Shown: positions 1 through 10,325 of the stretch, piece by piece
Layout of the letters: each line of letters begins with the position of its first letter
Numbering within the stretch: position 1 is the stretch's first letter
Assembly: GCA_001797185.1 (NCBI GenBank)
Contig: MGOS01000095.1
Coordinates: 12,829 to 47,395 of the forward strand
Length of the DNA: 34,567 nucleotides
Direction: 5' to 3'
Source of the DNA: Clostridiales bacterium GWB2_37_7
GTDB lineage: Bacteria > Bacillota > Clostridia > Lutisporales > Lutisporaceae
Translations under genes and position numbers: made by a program
The notes under the pieces: generated by a model
Told to the model about the DNA's origin: nothing
The model's database searches: none
The model's input: only the letters and a program-made list of their open reading frames with translations

Positions 1-43
1 AATTAGCTTGGCTTATGTACAAGGAAAAGGAAATAGTATAGTG

Positions 44-71
44 AAGGGGTAACAGCTGGCTGTTACCCCTT
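44..71 (+). terminator. Hairpin/terminator-like inverted repeat AAGGGGTAACAGC-TG-GCTGTTACCCCTT
   Basis: 13-bp perfect inverted repeat followed by T-rich tgtttgttgg; ends an upstream gene outside the window. Confidence 0.6.
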
Positions 72-125
72 GTTTGTTGGGACTTCTTATGCCCACAGCC
101 TTCCTAAAAAATTCATATTTTCTTA

Positions 126-154
126 TTGACAGTTTGTTGCAATAAATATACAAT
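126..154 (+). promoter_or_regulatory. sigmaA-type promoter for uvrB-uvrA
   Basis: TTGACA (126-131), 17-nt spacer, TACAAT (149-154). Confidence 0.75.
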
Positions 155-159
155 TATTA

Positions 160-173
160 CGAACAAACGTTCT
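160..173 (+). promoter_or_regulatory. LexA/DinR (SOS) box
   Basis: CGAACAAACGTTCT matches Firmicutes consensus CGAACRNRYGTTYC at all specified positions but the last; overlaps the predicted +1 upstream of uvrB. Confidence 0.8.
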
Positions 174-177
174 TGTT

Positions 178-327
178 TATAACAAGATTTACTGAAAGAT
201 TTTTTGCTCTTTTTGCAAAAAATCTACCCGAGCGTTTCAACGAGGCAGGGGATATATGCCCACCGCCTATCACTAGAATCGGAACCCGCCACTTATAGAA
301 GTGGGGACATATTTTTGCCTCGTTATA
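178..327 (-). repeat. Interspersed ~150-bp structured element, copy 1 (reverse orientation)
   Basis: Reverse complement aligns end to end with the copies at 5278, 18440 and 20840; TATAAC.../...GTTATA termini; nested stem-loops. Confidence 0.93.
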
Positions 328-391
328 TTATGTTTACGGTCACTCCTTAAATGAGATATAATATATTATGTAAACCGTAAGGAGATTTAAT

Positions 392-2371
392 ATGGAGCAA
401 TTTAAAATAATATCAGATTACAAGCCTACAGGAGATCAACCCCAGGCTATTGAGGCTTTGGCGCAAGGGTTAGGAAAAGGTGATAGATTACAAACCTTAT
501 TGGGTGTTACGGGTTCAGGTAAAACCTTTACTGTGGCAAATGTCATTGAGAAGGTTCAGAAGCCAACTCTTGTACTGGCTCACAATAAGACTTTGGCAGC
601 ACAGCTTTGCAGCGAGTTCAAGGAGTTTTTTCCAAATAACTGTGTAGAATACTTTGTAAGCTATTACGATTATTATCAGCCGGAAGCTTATGTAGCTCAT
701 TCGGATACCTACATAGAGAAGGATGCTTCCATCAATGATGAAATAGATAAGCTGCGACACTCTGCAACGGCCGCAATTTTGGAGAGAAGAGATGTTATTA
801 TCGTAGCAAGCGTGTCCTGCATATATGGCTTAGGTGATCCGGAGGACTACAGGACTTTGGCTCTTTCTCTGCGTAAAAGCATGCAGAAGGAGAGAGATGA
901 AGTTGTAAAGAAATTGGTGGAAATGCAGTACGATAGAAATGATATAAACTTTATCAGAGGAACCTTTAGGGTAAGAGGAGATGTTGTTGATGTTTTTCCG
1001 GCTTCTTCCTCTAGTAAGGCAATCAGAATAGAGTTTTTCGGAGATGAAATAGAAAGGATACTTGAGATAGATTCGCTAACCGGTACGATAATCGGCGAGA
1101 TGCAGCACGCATTTATATATCCGGCTTCCCACTATGCGACTACTCCAGAAAAGCTGGAGGTAGCGATTAAGAATATAGAAGCGGAGCTGGAGCAAAGAGT
1201 CAAAGAATTTAAAGCGCAGGATAAGCTTTTGGAGGCTCAAAGACTGCAGCAGAGAACGAATTATGACATTGAGATGATGCGTGAGGTAGGTTATTGCTCC
1301 GGAATAGAGAACTATTCCAGACATATAAGCGGCAGAGAGCCGGGCAGCTCGCCCTTTACCTTAATGGACTTCTTCCCCGATGATTACCTGCTGGTAATCG
1401 ACGAATCCCATGTTACAATACCCCAGGTTAGAGGGATGTACTTTGGTGACAGGGCTAGAAAAGAATCCTTGGTAGAGTATGGCTTCAGACTCCCTTCTGC
1501 CTATGACAATAGACCCCTGAACTTCGGAGAATTCGAAGAGCGCATCAATCAAGTCATCTGTGTAAGTGCAACTCCAGCACAATATGAGCTGCAGAGAAGC
1601 AGCCAAGTGGTAGAGCAGATTATAAGACCTACAGGATTGATTGATCCTGAAATACAAATAAAGCCTGTAAAGGGACAGATTGATAGTTTAATCGGCGAAG
1701 TAAATGAAAGAGTAAACAAGCAGCAAAGAGTGCTGGTAACTACTCTTACAAAGAAGATGGCAGAAGACTTGACTGAATACATGAAGGAAGTTGGCATTAG
1801 AGTAAGATACCTGCATTCAGATATAGATACAATGGAAAGAATGAAGATTATCAAAAGCTTAAGAATGGGAGAATTTGATATATTAGTCGGAATTAACCTG
1901 CTGAGAGAAGGTTTGGATATACCGGAGGTTTCATTGGTAGCCATATTGGATGCAGACAAAGAAGGCTTCCTCCGATCTGAGACCTCATTGATACAGACAA
2001 TAGGTAGAGCGGCTAGAAATGTTGAAGGAACAGTAATTATGTACGCTGACAAAATAACCGACTCTATGCATAAGGCAATCAGCGAGACCAACAGAAGACG
2101 AATGATTCAAGTAAAACACAATGAAATGCACGGAATAGAGCCAAAGAGCATAATCAAAGCGGTAAGAGCTGTCATAGAAGCTACTACTGCTGCAGAGGAC
2201 TCCGTAAAATATGGAGCTGCAAGTGGGGCTAGCAAGATGAGAACCGAAGATATACTGAAGGTAATTAAGGCAATGGAAGATGAAATGAAGGATTGTGCAA
2301 AAAGCATGCAATATGAAAGAGCAGCGGAGCTAAGAGACAAAATTATTGAATTGAGACAGAAGCTGAAGTAA
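392..2371 (+). CDS. uvrB: Excinuclease ABC subunit B
   Basis: Walker A GVTGSGKT, helicase motifs, C-terminal UVR motif; RBS aaggag. Confidence 0.98.
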   Translation: MEQFKIISDYKPTGDQPQAIEALAQGLGKGDRLQTLLGVTGSGKTFTVANVIEKVQKPTLVLAHNKTLAAQLCSEFKEFFPNNCVEYFVSYYDYYQPEAYVAHSDTYIEKDASINDEIDKLRHSATAAILERRDVIIVASVSCIYGLGDPEDYRTLALSLRKSMQKERDEVVKKLVEMQYDRNDINFIRGTFRVRGDVVDVFPASSSSKAIRIEFFGDEIERILEIDSLTGTIIGEMQHAFIYPASHYATTPEKLEVAIKNIEAELEQRVKEFKAQDKLLEAQRLQQRTNYDIEMMREVGYCSGIENYSRHISGREPGSSPFTLMDFFPDDYLLVIDESHVTIPQVRGMYFGDRARKESLVEYGFRLPSAYDNRPLNFGEFEERINQVICVSATPAQYELQRSSQVVEQIIRPTGLIDPEIQIKPVKGQIDSLIGEVNERVNKQQRVLVTTLTKKMAEDLTEYMKEVGIRVRYLHSDIDTMERMKIIKSLRMGEFDILVGINLLREGLDIPEVSLVAILDADKEGFLRSETSLIQTIGRAARNVEGTVIMYADKITDSMHKAISETNRRRMIQVKHNEMHGIEPKSIIKAVRAVIEATTAAEDSVKYGAASGASKMRTEDILKVIKAMEDEMKDCAKSMQYERAAELRDKIIELRQKLK

Positions 2372-2384
2372 TTTGGAGGTTAAA

Positions 2385-5216
2385 ATGGCAAAGAATCAGA
2401 TCATTATTAAAGGAGCAAGAGAGCATAATCTTAAGAATATTGACGTAGAAATACCTAGAGATAAGTTTGTTGTTATAACAGGCTTAAGCGGCTCTGGTAA
2501 ATCCTCTCTTGCCTTTGACACCATATACGCCGAGGGACAAAGACGATATGTAGAGTCCCTGTCTGCTTATGCGAGACAGTTTTTGGGGCAGATGGAGAAG
2601 CCGGATCTTGACTATATAGAAGGTCTTTCTCCTGCGATTTCTATAGATCAAAAAACCACTAGCAGAAATCCCCGTTCTACAGTAGGGACAGTTACTGAGA
2701 TATACGACTATCTAAGACTTTTATATGCAAGAATCGGTACACCTCACTGTCATAAGTGCGGCAAGGAGATTTCAGCGCAGACCATAGATCAAATGGTGGA
2801 TATCATAAAGGGCTTGCCACAGGGTGCAAAGCTGCAGCTTTTAGCACCGGTTATCAGAGGTAAGAAGGGCGAGCACATAAAGGTTTTTGAAGACATCAAA
2901 AAAGGTGGATATGTAAGAGTCCGGGTAAACGGTGAAGTACTTGATGTAAACGATGAAATCAAGCTTGAGAAAAATAAAAAGCATAGCATAGAGATCATAG
3001 TAGATAGGCTGGTAGTCAAGGAAGGAATGGAGAAGAGGCTGACAGATTCCTTGGAAACGGTTATGGAGCTGACCAGTGGTATTGCCATTATAGAAATAAT
3101 CGGTGATAGAGAAATGATGTTCAGCCAAAATTTTGCTTGTGCAGATTGCGGTATCAGCATTGAGGATTTGGCACCCAGAATGTTCTCTTTTAACAGTCCC
3201 TTTGGCAAGTGTCCAAAGTGCGACGGCTTAGGAGGCTTGAGAGAGATGGATCCGGATATGATTATTCCGGATTGGTCAAAATCTATTTCACAAGGTGCTA
3301 TAGATCCGTGGAAGAATCTTGATGAAGAAAGCTGGTATTATAATATACTTGCAGCAGCAGCTAAGCGGTATAACTTTAGCTTGGACACGCCTATAGATCA
3401 GCTGCCTGCCGATATTGTAAACATGCTGCTTTATGGCAATAAAGGTGAAAAGATAAAGGTGAATTATTCCAGAGACTTTGGAAAAGGTGAAATTATGGTG
3501 GCTGTAGAAGGTGTAGTAAATAACCTTGAGCGCCGCTACAGAGAAACGAAGTCTGATTTCATGAGGGCAGAAATAGAAAAATATATGGCAATCAGACCAT
3601 GCCCTGAATGTAAAGGGCAGAGACTTAAGAAGGAAAGCTTGTCAGTTAAAATAGGCGGACTTTCTATAGCACAGGTTTGTGATATGTCAATATATAAGAT
3701 GAGAGACTTTTTCTTAGCCCTGCAGCTTACAGAAAAGCAAAAGCTAATATCTAAGCTGATACTGAAGGAAATTAATGAAAGACTGGAGTTTTTATTAAAC
3801 GTAGGTCTGGAGTATTTGACGCTGTCAAGAACGGCGGGAACCTTGTCCGGAGGTGAAGCCCAAAGAATAAGGCTTGCTACACAGATAGGCTCCAGCTTGA
3901 TGGGTGTGCTGTACATACTGGATGAGCCCAGCATAGGTCTACATCAAAGGGACAATGAAAAGCTACTGAAAACCTTAAGAAACCTGACTAGTCTAGGGAA
4001 CACCCTATTGGTGGTGGAGCACGATGAGGATACCATGCACGCAGCAGATCATATTATTGATATGGGCCCGGGCGCGGGTGTACATGGCGGTGAAATCGTA
4101 GCTGAAGGAACCTTACAAGACATTTTAAATTGTGAAGCCTCTATTACAGGTCAATACCTTAGCGGCAAGAAAAAAATAGAAGTGCCGGAGACAAGAAGAG
4201 TACCTAAGGACAATTGGATAGAAATTAAGGGAGCGAAGGAAAACAATCTTAAGAATATAGATGTACGCTTTCCTATGGGCGTATTTACATGTGTTACCGG
4301 CGTATCAGGCTCCGGCAAGAGTACATTGGTAAATGAGATACTTTATAAAGCAGCAGCTTCCAGCTTGTATAGGACAAAATTGCATCCCGGCGAGCATGAC
4401 ACGATAAAGGGACTGGAGCATTTGGATAAGATCATAGACATTGATCAGTCTCCTATCGGTAGAACCCCTAGGTCAAATCCTGCAACCTATACCGGGGTAT
4501 TTGATATCATCAGAGAAGTGTATGCAACGACCAATGAAGCCAAAATGCGAGGCTACAAAAATGGCCGTTTCAGCTTCAATGTAAAGGGTGGAAGATGCGA
4601 AGCCTGCAAGGGAGATGGCATTATAAAAATTGAGATGCAGTTCCTTCCTGATGTATATGTACCATGTGAGGTATGTAAGGGTAAGCGTTACAACAGAGAA
4701 ACGTTGGAAGTAAAATATAAAGGCAAGAATATATCTGAAGTGCTGGATATGACAGTTGAGGATGCTGTGGAATTTTTTGAGAATATTCCAAGAATACAAA
4801 GAAAAATGCAGACACTAAATGATGTTGGTTTGGGATATATCAAGCTAGGTCAGCCTTCAACACAGCTTTCCGGTGGTGAAGCACAGAGAATAAAGCTGGC
4901 GTACGAGCTTTCCAAGAGAAGTACAGGCAAGACCTTGTATATATTGGATGAACCTACAACCGGTTTGCATATTGCAGATATCCACAAGCTGCTGCATATA
5001 TTGGATAGACTTGTGGAAACGGGCAATACAATTGTAGTTATAGAGCATAACCTTGATGTAATAAAGAAAGCAGACCACATTGTAGATTTAGGACCTGAGG
5101 GTGGAGATCGCGGTGGTGTCGTCATTGCAGAAGGCACGCCGGAGCACATTGCAGAGGTCGCTGAATCTTACACAGGGCAGTTCCTAAAGAAGATATTAGA
5201 AAGAGATAGATATTAA
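2385..5216 (+). CDS. uvrA: Excinuclease ABC subunit A
   Basis: [24 protein letters not shown], two ABC ATPase domains, Cx2C zinc motifs; start moved from TTG 2373 to ATG 2385 after RBS ttggaggt. Confidence 0.97.
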   Translation: MAKNQIIIKGAREHNLKNIDVEIPRDKFVVITGLSGSGKSSLAFDTIYAEGQRRYVESLSAYARQFLGQMEKPDLDYIEGLSPAISIDQKTTSRNPRSTVGTVTEIYDYLRLLYARIGTPHCHKCGKEISAQTIDQMVDIIKGLPQGAKLQLLAPVIRGKKGEHIKVFEDIKKGGYVRVRVNGEVLDVNDEIKLEKNKKHSIEIIVDRLVVKEGMEKRLTDSLETVMELTSGIAIIEIIGDREMMFSQNFACADCGISIEDLAPRMFSFNSPFGKCPKCDGLGGLREMDPDMIIPDWSKSISQGAIDPWKNLDEESWYYNILAAAAKRYNFSLDTPIDQLPADIVNMLLYGNKGEKIKVNYSRDFGKGEIMVAVEGVVNNLERRYRETKSDFMRAEIEKYMAIRPCPECKGQRLKKESLSVKIGGLSIAQVCDMSIYKMRDFFLALQLTEKQKLISKLILKEINERLEFLLNVGLEYLTLSRTAGTLSGGEAQRIRLATQIGSSLMGVLYILDEPSIGLHQRDNEKLLKTLRNLTSLGNTLLVVEHDEDTMHAADHIIDMGPGAGVHGGEIVAEGTLQDILNCEASITGQYLSGKKKIEVPETRRVPKDNWIEIKGAKENNLKNIDVRFPMGVFTCVTGVSGSGKSTLVNEILYKAAASSLYRTKLHPGEHDTIKGLEHLDKIIDIDQSPIGRTPRSNPATYTGVFDIIREVYATTNEAKMRGYKNGRFSFNVKGGRCEACKGDGIIKIEMQFLPDVYVPCEVCKGKRYNRETLEVKYKGKNISEVLDMTVEDAVEFFENIPRIQRKMQTLNDVGLGYIKLGQPSTQLSGGEAQRIKLAYELSKRSTGKTLYILDEPTTGLHIADIHKLLHILDRLVETGNTIVVIEHNLDVIKKADHIVDLGPEGGDRGGVVIAEGTPEHIAEVAESYTGQFLKKILERDRY

Positions 5217-5219
5217 TCT

Positions 5220-5252
5220 AAGGAGTATTTGGTAATATACCAAATACTCCTT
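5220..5252 (+). terminator. Intrinsic terminator after uvrA
   Basis: AAGGAGTATTTGGTA-ATA-TACCAAATACTCCTT, 15-bp perfect stem followed by gttt. Confidence 0.8.
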
Positions 5253-5277
5253 GTTTAAATTTGATATAATATATGAT

Positions 5278-5428
5278 TATAACGAGGCAAAAATATGTCC
5301 CCCACTTCTATAAGTGGCGGGTTCCGATTTCAGCAACAGGAGGTGGGCATATATCCACCTGCCTCGTTGAAACGCCTTGGGTAGTTTTTTGCAACAAATG
5401 CAAAAAACTTTCAATAAATCTTGTTATA
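5278..5428 (+). repeat. Interspersed ~150-bp structured element, copy 2
   Basis: AACGAGGCA...TGCCTCGTT closing stem (5281-5289/5360-5368), CCACTT-CTAT-AAGTGG hairpin, AGTTTTTTGCA/TGCAAAAAACT hairpin (383-393/399-409 in the 5000s). Confidence 0.95.
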
Positions 5429-5462
5429 AACAAATTAGAGCGGCAGAAAGGACTTGAAAAGT

Positions 5463-6305
5463 ATGGACATACAAAAAGCATTAGATTATGCAAAGCAGTG
5501 GGCAGTAGAAGCAGGTGCTTTGCAGTTGGAATACTTGCATAAGAAAATAAAGTACAATACAAAATCTTCAGATATAGATATGGTAACTGAGGTTGATTTG
5601 CTTTGCGAAAAGCTGATTATCAGCAAAATCAAGGAGGTTTATCCTTTGCACAGCATAATATCTGAGGAAGCAGGGAAATCGACAGATGAGAATGAATATG
5701 TCTGGATCATTGACCCTTTGGATGGTACGAACAATTACTTTCACGGATATCCTGCTTTTGCGGTATCTATTGCCTTGCGCTGTCGTAATGAGCCCTTAAT
5801 AGGTGTGATATATGTGCCTTATGCTGGAGAAATGTTTAGTGCTGCCAAGGGTATGGGGGCATACCTAAACGATATCAAAATAGAAGTATCGGCAACTGAC
5901 GGCCTAAAGGGCTCGCTGCTGGCAACTGGCTTCCCCTATGACAAGGCAGAGGATTTAAAGAATAACAACATAGAACTATTCGCGCACATTGTACCGGATA
6001 TCATGGGCATCAGAAGAAGCGGCAGTGCAGCTTATGACATGTGCTGTGTAGCCTGCGGTCGTTTGGATGGCTATTGGGAGCAGAAAATCAAGCTTTGGGA
6101 TATGGCAGCTGGAGAACTGATTATTCGTGAAGCCGGCGGAGAGGTTCTTTACAATGTCCATGAAAAGGGTATAAATATCATTGCAGGTAATCCAACCATG
6201 GTTAAACTGCTGCAGAGTAAGATTTCAGAAGTTTATAAGGACTTTTTAGGAAGAGGAAGAGATTTAACGCAAACACTACAATATTATAGAAAAAATAATC
6301 ACTGA
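5463..6305 (+). CDS. Inositol monophosphatase family protein
   Basis: WIIDPLDGTNNYFHGYP and WDMAAGELIIREAGG motifs; ATG 5463 preceded by agaaagga (track start TTG 5454). Confidence 0.93.
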   Translation: MDIQKALDYAKQWAVEAGALQLEYLHKKIKYNTKSSDIDMVTEVDLLCEKLIISKIKEVYPLHSIISEEAGKSTDENEYVWIIDPLDGTNNYFHGYPAFAVSIALRCRNEPLIGVIYVPYAGEMFSAAKGMGAYLNDIKIEVSATDGLKGSLLATGFPYDKAEDLKNNNIELFAHIVPDIMGIRRSGSAAYDMCCVACGRLDGYWEQKIKLWDMAAGELIIREAGGEVLYNVHEKGINIIAGNPTMVKLLQSKISEVYKDFLGRGRDLTQTLQYYRKNNH

Positions 6306-6330
6306 AAAGATAAGACGAAGGAGATATAGA

Positions 6331-6519
6331 ATGAATAAAAAAGAATTGCATAGAATATGTCCGCTTTGCGGGCAAGACAATAATTGTCAGCATAATCACA
6401 CTGAATGTTGGTGTGTTACAGTAAAGTTTCCTAAGCACGTATTAGATATGATTCCTGATAACAAAAAGGGTAAAGCGTGTATATGCAAATCATGTTTAGA
6501 AAAGTTTGAAAGAAATTAA
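6331..6519 (+). CDS. Cysteine-rich CWC-like small protein
   Basis: CPLCGQDNNCQH...CWC...CICKSCLEKF spacing resembles the cysteine-rich CWC family; RBS aaggag. Confidence 0.75.
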   Translation: MNKKELHRICPLCGQDNNCQHNHTECWCVTVKFPKHVLDMIPDNKKGKACICKSCLEKFERN

Positions 6520-6726
6520 TTAATACTATAACTGATGGTAGCAAATTCGTATTCTTAACAGATATTGTTGAGAAATCAGGATATAAGCTTGAATGTGACA
6601 ATACACTAAGAATAATATACATATTTCTAAATACGAGTAGCCAAAGGTTGTAGGGGCGGTTGACCACAGCCTTCCTCAAAAAAAAGTATGCATAGTTTAG
6701 CTTATAAAAGGTAATGGGGGATTAAA

Positions 6727-7221
6727 ATGATTTTTGACGCAAACGAGCTCTATATAGATTTTGTTGAGAGCAAAGATATTGATGATATTGTTGAAGTGTA
6801 TAATTCCAATAGGTGTTTTTTAGAGAATCATCTGGATGCAGAGAAGGTTACAGGTGATTGGATACACGAAGAGCTGGAGGCAATGAAAAAAGTCGATTTT
6901 TATTCCTGCAAAGTAGTTGAAAAGAGTTCAGGCAAGTTGATCGGAGTCATAGATTTTAAAATAGGTGAGGAAACTTATTTGTCACTATTAATGATACATA
7001 ATGATTATAAAAATAAGGGCTTTGGAGGATTCATCTATAAGGCTTTAGAGGACTATGCAAAATCACTCAAAAGCAAATCTATGAGAATAGATGTAGTTAC
7101 CAACTATGATGATGGGGTACTTGATTTCTGGATTGGAAATGGTTTTGTTAAAATCAAGGAAGTAGAACTAAATTGGACTGGGAAAATATTACCTGCAGTA
7201 ATTATGAAAAAAGGCTTGTAA
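6727..7221 (+). CDS. GNAT family N-acetyltransferase
   Basis: GNAT-like core ...LLMIHNDYKNKGFGGFIYKALEDYA...; FWIGNGFVKIKEVELNW. Confidence 0.85.
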   Translation: MIFDANELYIDFVESKDIDDIVEVYNSNRCFLENHLDAEKVTGDWIHEELEAMKKVDFYSCKVVEKSSGKLIGVIDFKIGEETYLSLLMIHNDYKNKGFGGFIYKALEDYAKSLKSKSMRIDVVTNYDDGVLDFWIGNGFVKIKEVELNWTGKILPAVIMKKGL

Positions 7222-7247
7222 TTTGTTTGTTCATGATTGCTAAAATC

Positions 7248-7280
7248 AAAATCAATATCAAAAATATTGATATTGATTTT
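7248..7280. terminator. Bidirectional hairpin between convergent genes
   Basis: AAAATCAATATCAA-AAATA-TTGATATTGATTTT, 14-bp perfect stem with A-rich and T-rich flanks, between stops at 7221 (+) and 7285 (-). Confidence 0.7.
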
Positions 7281-7284
7281 ATAA

Positions 7285-7962
7285 CTAAAACTTCTTTTGT
7301 TTTATTCCATTGGCAATCAGTACAGCCTTTATTTGCTTTAAGGTATCTGAATCTGATTTTAATATGATTGATCCCAAATCATGGCTATGCTCTACCAGCA
7401 GCTTGTCATTTAAGTCCAAAAAGGTAATGATTCTATTGAAGGGGAAATAGCCGGAGGGGTTATGGTAGTTTGATGGAATAGGAATTTCCAGCCTTAAATC
7501 GATGCCACGAATGATTATACCTTTGTTTGTAATATAAGCCATCATGGTTTTACTATTAACATAAAACAAAACCTCTACTATAATTATAATTAAAGCCAAG
7601 AATAATACCAAAGGCCAAGTAATTGCGGAAAAAGATCTGGTTTGTGCTACGGGAATTATAATTGCTAAGGCAGGTATAAAATATACCAGAAGTCTATCAG
7701 TCAGCCTGAACTTTCCTATGGGCAGCTTCACATGTACTGTAGAGTTTTTTAACTGTCTGCTTGAATACCAGTATTTAACAGAAGCTTGAGCATATAGCAT
7801 TACCAAAATCCCTACTGCGGAGGATATGAAAATCGCCAAGGTTACATAGGCTATACTGCCTGTAGCTTCAGTGATATTAATAAATGCGCTTGATATTGAC
7901 AGGTATATAAAGTAAGCTATTAGTGATATTATAAATACAACAGTTTTCATGGAGTTGGACAT
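7285..7962 (-). CDS. Hypothetical multi-pass membrane protein
   Basis: 225 aa, several hydrophobic segments and a soluble C-terminal region; RBS-like aaggagt upstream on the minus strand; only minus-strand gene supported. Confidence 0.75.
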   Translation of the reverse strand: MSNSMKTVVFIISLIAYFIYLSISSAFINITEATGSIAYVTLAIFISSAVGILVMLYAQASVKYWYSSRQLKNSTVHVKLPIGKFRLTDRLLVYFIPALAIIIPVAQTRSFSAITWPLVLFLALIIIIVEVLFYVNSKTMMAYITNKGIIIRGIDLRLEIPIPSNYHNPSGYFPFNRIITFLDLNDKLLVEHSHDLGSIILKSDSDTLKQIKAVLIANGIKQKKF

Positions 7963-8094
7963 GTTTCGACTCCTTTCTATAGTAAAAAATAGGATGTTTT
8001 TGTTAGTATTAGCAGATTTCCTTATATATATATCTTTACAAATTATATAGAAATATTATATAAAAAGCAACCATCTCAAATTCAGGAGGGAAAT

Positions 8095-9966
8095 ATGGAC
8101 GTTATTCTATCCCTTGAGGACAAACTGAAAAATCTGCCTGAGAAGCCCGGAATATATATCATGAGGGATGAGGGCAATGAAATAATATATGTAGGCAAGG
8201 CAAAAAACCTGAAGAACAGAGTGAAGCAATATTTCCAAGCCTCCAAGGGTCACAGTCCAAAGGTTGTGGCAATGGTGGAGAGAATCGTAAATTTGGAATA
8301 CATCATAACGGATACGGAGCTGGAAGCGCTTATTTTGGAGTGCAATCTCATTAAGAAGCATAGGCCTAAATATAATATTTTATTAAAGGATGATAAGCAT
8401 TATCCCTATATCAAGGTAACTGTGAACGAGGACTATCCACGGATTATGATTACCAGAGAAATTAAAAAGGATGGAGCAAAATATTTTGGTCCATATACAG
8501 ACAAAATGGCAGTTAATAGAACTATTGAGACCATCAATAAACTTTTCCCAATTAGAAGCTGCAATAAAAACATTGCAAGAATAGAGGGCAAGGAAAGACC
8601 TTGTTTGAATTTTCATATAAACAGATGCATGGCTCCCTGCCAAGGAAATATAGACAAACAGCAGTATAAGGATGTTGTAAGGGGCATCATCCTGGTGTTG
8701 GACGGCAAGCAGGAGGAAATGGTAGGAGCGCTGGAACAGAAAATGCAGCAGGCAGCTGAAAATCTAGACTTTGAAAGAGCTGCTGAGATAAGAGACAGCA
8801 TCGCATCTTTACGTAAAATTGGAGAGAGGCAAAAAATCATTTCTTCATCTATGGTAGATCAGGACATAATAGCTATGGCTCGTGCCGACGGAGAAGCCTG
8901 TATGCAGGTATTCTTTGTACGAGGAGGAAAGCTTATAGGAAGAGAGCATTTTCTATTAGATGGCAGTGATTTGAGTGATCACGGTGAGGTGCTATCCGGT
9001 TTTATTAAGCAGTTCTATAACGGAGATATCTTTGTGCCAAAGGAAATAATACTACAGCATGAAATTGAGGATGCAGATATCATTGAAAACTGGCTCAGCG
9101 AAAAAAGAGGCAGTAAGGTAAAGCTGACGATACCTCAAAAAGGGGAAAAACAAAAGCTTATAGAAATGGTCAGCAAGAATGCAGAGGACACAATAAAGCT
9201 CCTGGTAGAAAAATATAAGCAGGATGAGCAAAAATCAATGGGAGCAATCAGTGAGCTGTCCGGCTATATTGGCTTGCCTAAAGTCCCAAAACGCATAGAA
9301 GCCTTTGATATATCTCACCTGCAGGGAGTAGAGAATGTAGGCTCCATGATTGTTTTTGAAAATGGAAAGCCTAAAAATAGCGATTATAGAAGATTTAAAA
9401 TAAAATATATTGAAGGAGCAAATGACTACGAAAGTATGAAAGAGGTGGTAGAACGCCGATTTATTCATGGACTGAAGGAACGTGAAATGCTGGAGAGGGA
9501 AGGCAAGGATATTGATTCCGGCAAATTTGCGATGCTGCCTGATTTAATTTTGATTGATGGCGGCTTGGGCCAGGTCAATGCGGTACTACCGATATTAAAG
9601 GAGATGAATTTGGATATTCCTGTATGCGGTATGGTAAAGGATGATAAGCACCGCACCAGAGGCTTGATATACAATGAATTGGAAATACCGATTCCTATCA
9701 GCTCTCATGCTTTTAGACTTATTACACATGTGCAGGATGAAGCACATAGGTTTGCCATATCCTATCATAGGAGCTTGCGAAGCAAGACAGCAGTTCAGTC
9801 GCAGCTGGATGAGGTTCCAGGTGTTGGTCCTGCAAGGCGTCAAGCGCTGCTCAAAAAGTTTGGTAGCTTAAAAAATATAAAGGCTGCCAGCATTGAAGAA
9901 TTAAGTACTGTACAGGGTATGAACAAAAAAACTGCAGAAATGATATATAATTATTTTAACTTATAA
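8095..9966 (+). CDS. uvrC: Excinuclease ABC subunit C
   Basis: GIY-YIG domain (KPGIYIMRDEGNEIIYVGKAKNLKNRVKQYF), UVR motif, C-terminal HhH; RBS caggaggg. Confidence 0.98.
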   Translation: MDVILSLEDKLKNLPEKPGIYIMRDEGNEIIYVGKAKNLKNRVKQYFQASKGHSPKVVAMVERIVNLEYIITDTELEALILECNLIKKHRPKYNILLKDDKHYPYIKVTVNEDYPRIMITREIKKDGAKYFGPYTDKMAVNRTIETINKLFPIRSCNKNIARIEGKERPCLNFHINRCMAPCQGNIDKQQYKDVVRGIILVLDGKQEEMVGALEQKMQQAAENLDFERAAEIRDSIASLRKIGERQKIISSSMVDQDIIAMARADGEACMQVFFVRGGKLIGREHFLLDGSDLSDHGEVLSGFIKQFYNGDIFVPKEIILQHEIEDADIIENWLSEKRGSKVKLTIPQKGEKQKLIEMVSKNAEDTIKLLVEKYKQDEQKSMGAISELSGYIGLPKVPKRIEAFDISHLQGVENVGSMIVFENGKPKNSDYRRFKIKYIEGANDYESMKEVVERRFIHGLKEREMLEREGKDIDSGKFAMLPDLILIDGGLGQVNAVLPILKEMNLDIPVCGMVKDDKHRTRGLIYNELEIPIPISSHAFRLITHVQDEAHRFAISYHRSLRSKTAVQSQLDEVPGVGPARRQALLKKFGSLKNIKAASIEELSTVQGMNKKTAEMIYNYFNL

Positions 9967-10046
9967 GACTTTTTTGTTTGCTGTCCGTATTATAAAGTGA
10001 AAATACACAAAATGCATTTTAGAAAGAAATTTATGGAGGTAAATAT

Positions 10047-10310
10047 ATGAATAAAAGACTATACAGATCAAGAACAAAAAGAACCCTGTCAGGGGTTTGC
10101 GGTGGCTTAGAGGATTACTTTAATATAGACGTAACCATCATAAGATTGGTTTGGGTGCTTATTACGATTATGTCTGGCGGATTCCCAGGTATCGTGGCTT
10201 ATGTAATAGCAGTGTTCATCATACCAGAAGAACCCGTTGGCTATTACAATAGCGATATGAACAAAAACAATGCTGACTATGAGATAGATAAGGATGAAGA
10301 AAATAAATAA
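10047..10310 (+). CDS. PspC domain protein
   Basis: KRLYRSRTKRTLSGVCGGLEDYFNIDVTIIRLVWV. Confidence 0.9.
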   Translation: MNKRLYRSRTKRTLSGVCGGLEDYFNIDVTIIRLVWVLITIMSGGFPGIVAYVIAVFIIPEEPVGYYNSDMNKNNADYEIDKDEENK

Positions 10311-10325
10311 GAAGTAGGTGTACAT

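Noticed and set aside
5278-5428. Element considered as a conventional riboswitch
   Set aside because: One copy is antisense to its downstream gene, the downstream genes are functionally unrelated, and the termini carry inverted repeats, favouring a mobile element
7173-7367. ORF 7173..7367(+)
   Set aside because: Overlaps the GNAT 3' end and the convergent gene, runs through the shared terminator hairpin, and has no RBS
9674-9871. ORF 9674..9871(+) inside uvrC
   Set aside because: Out-of-frame within a conserved uvrC region; no independent support
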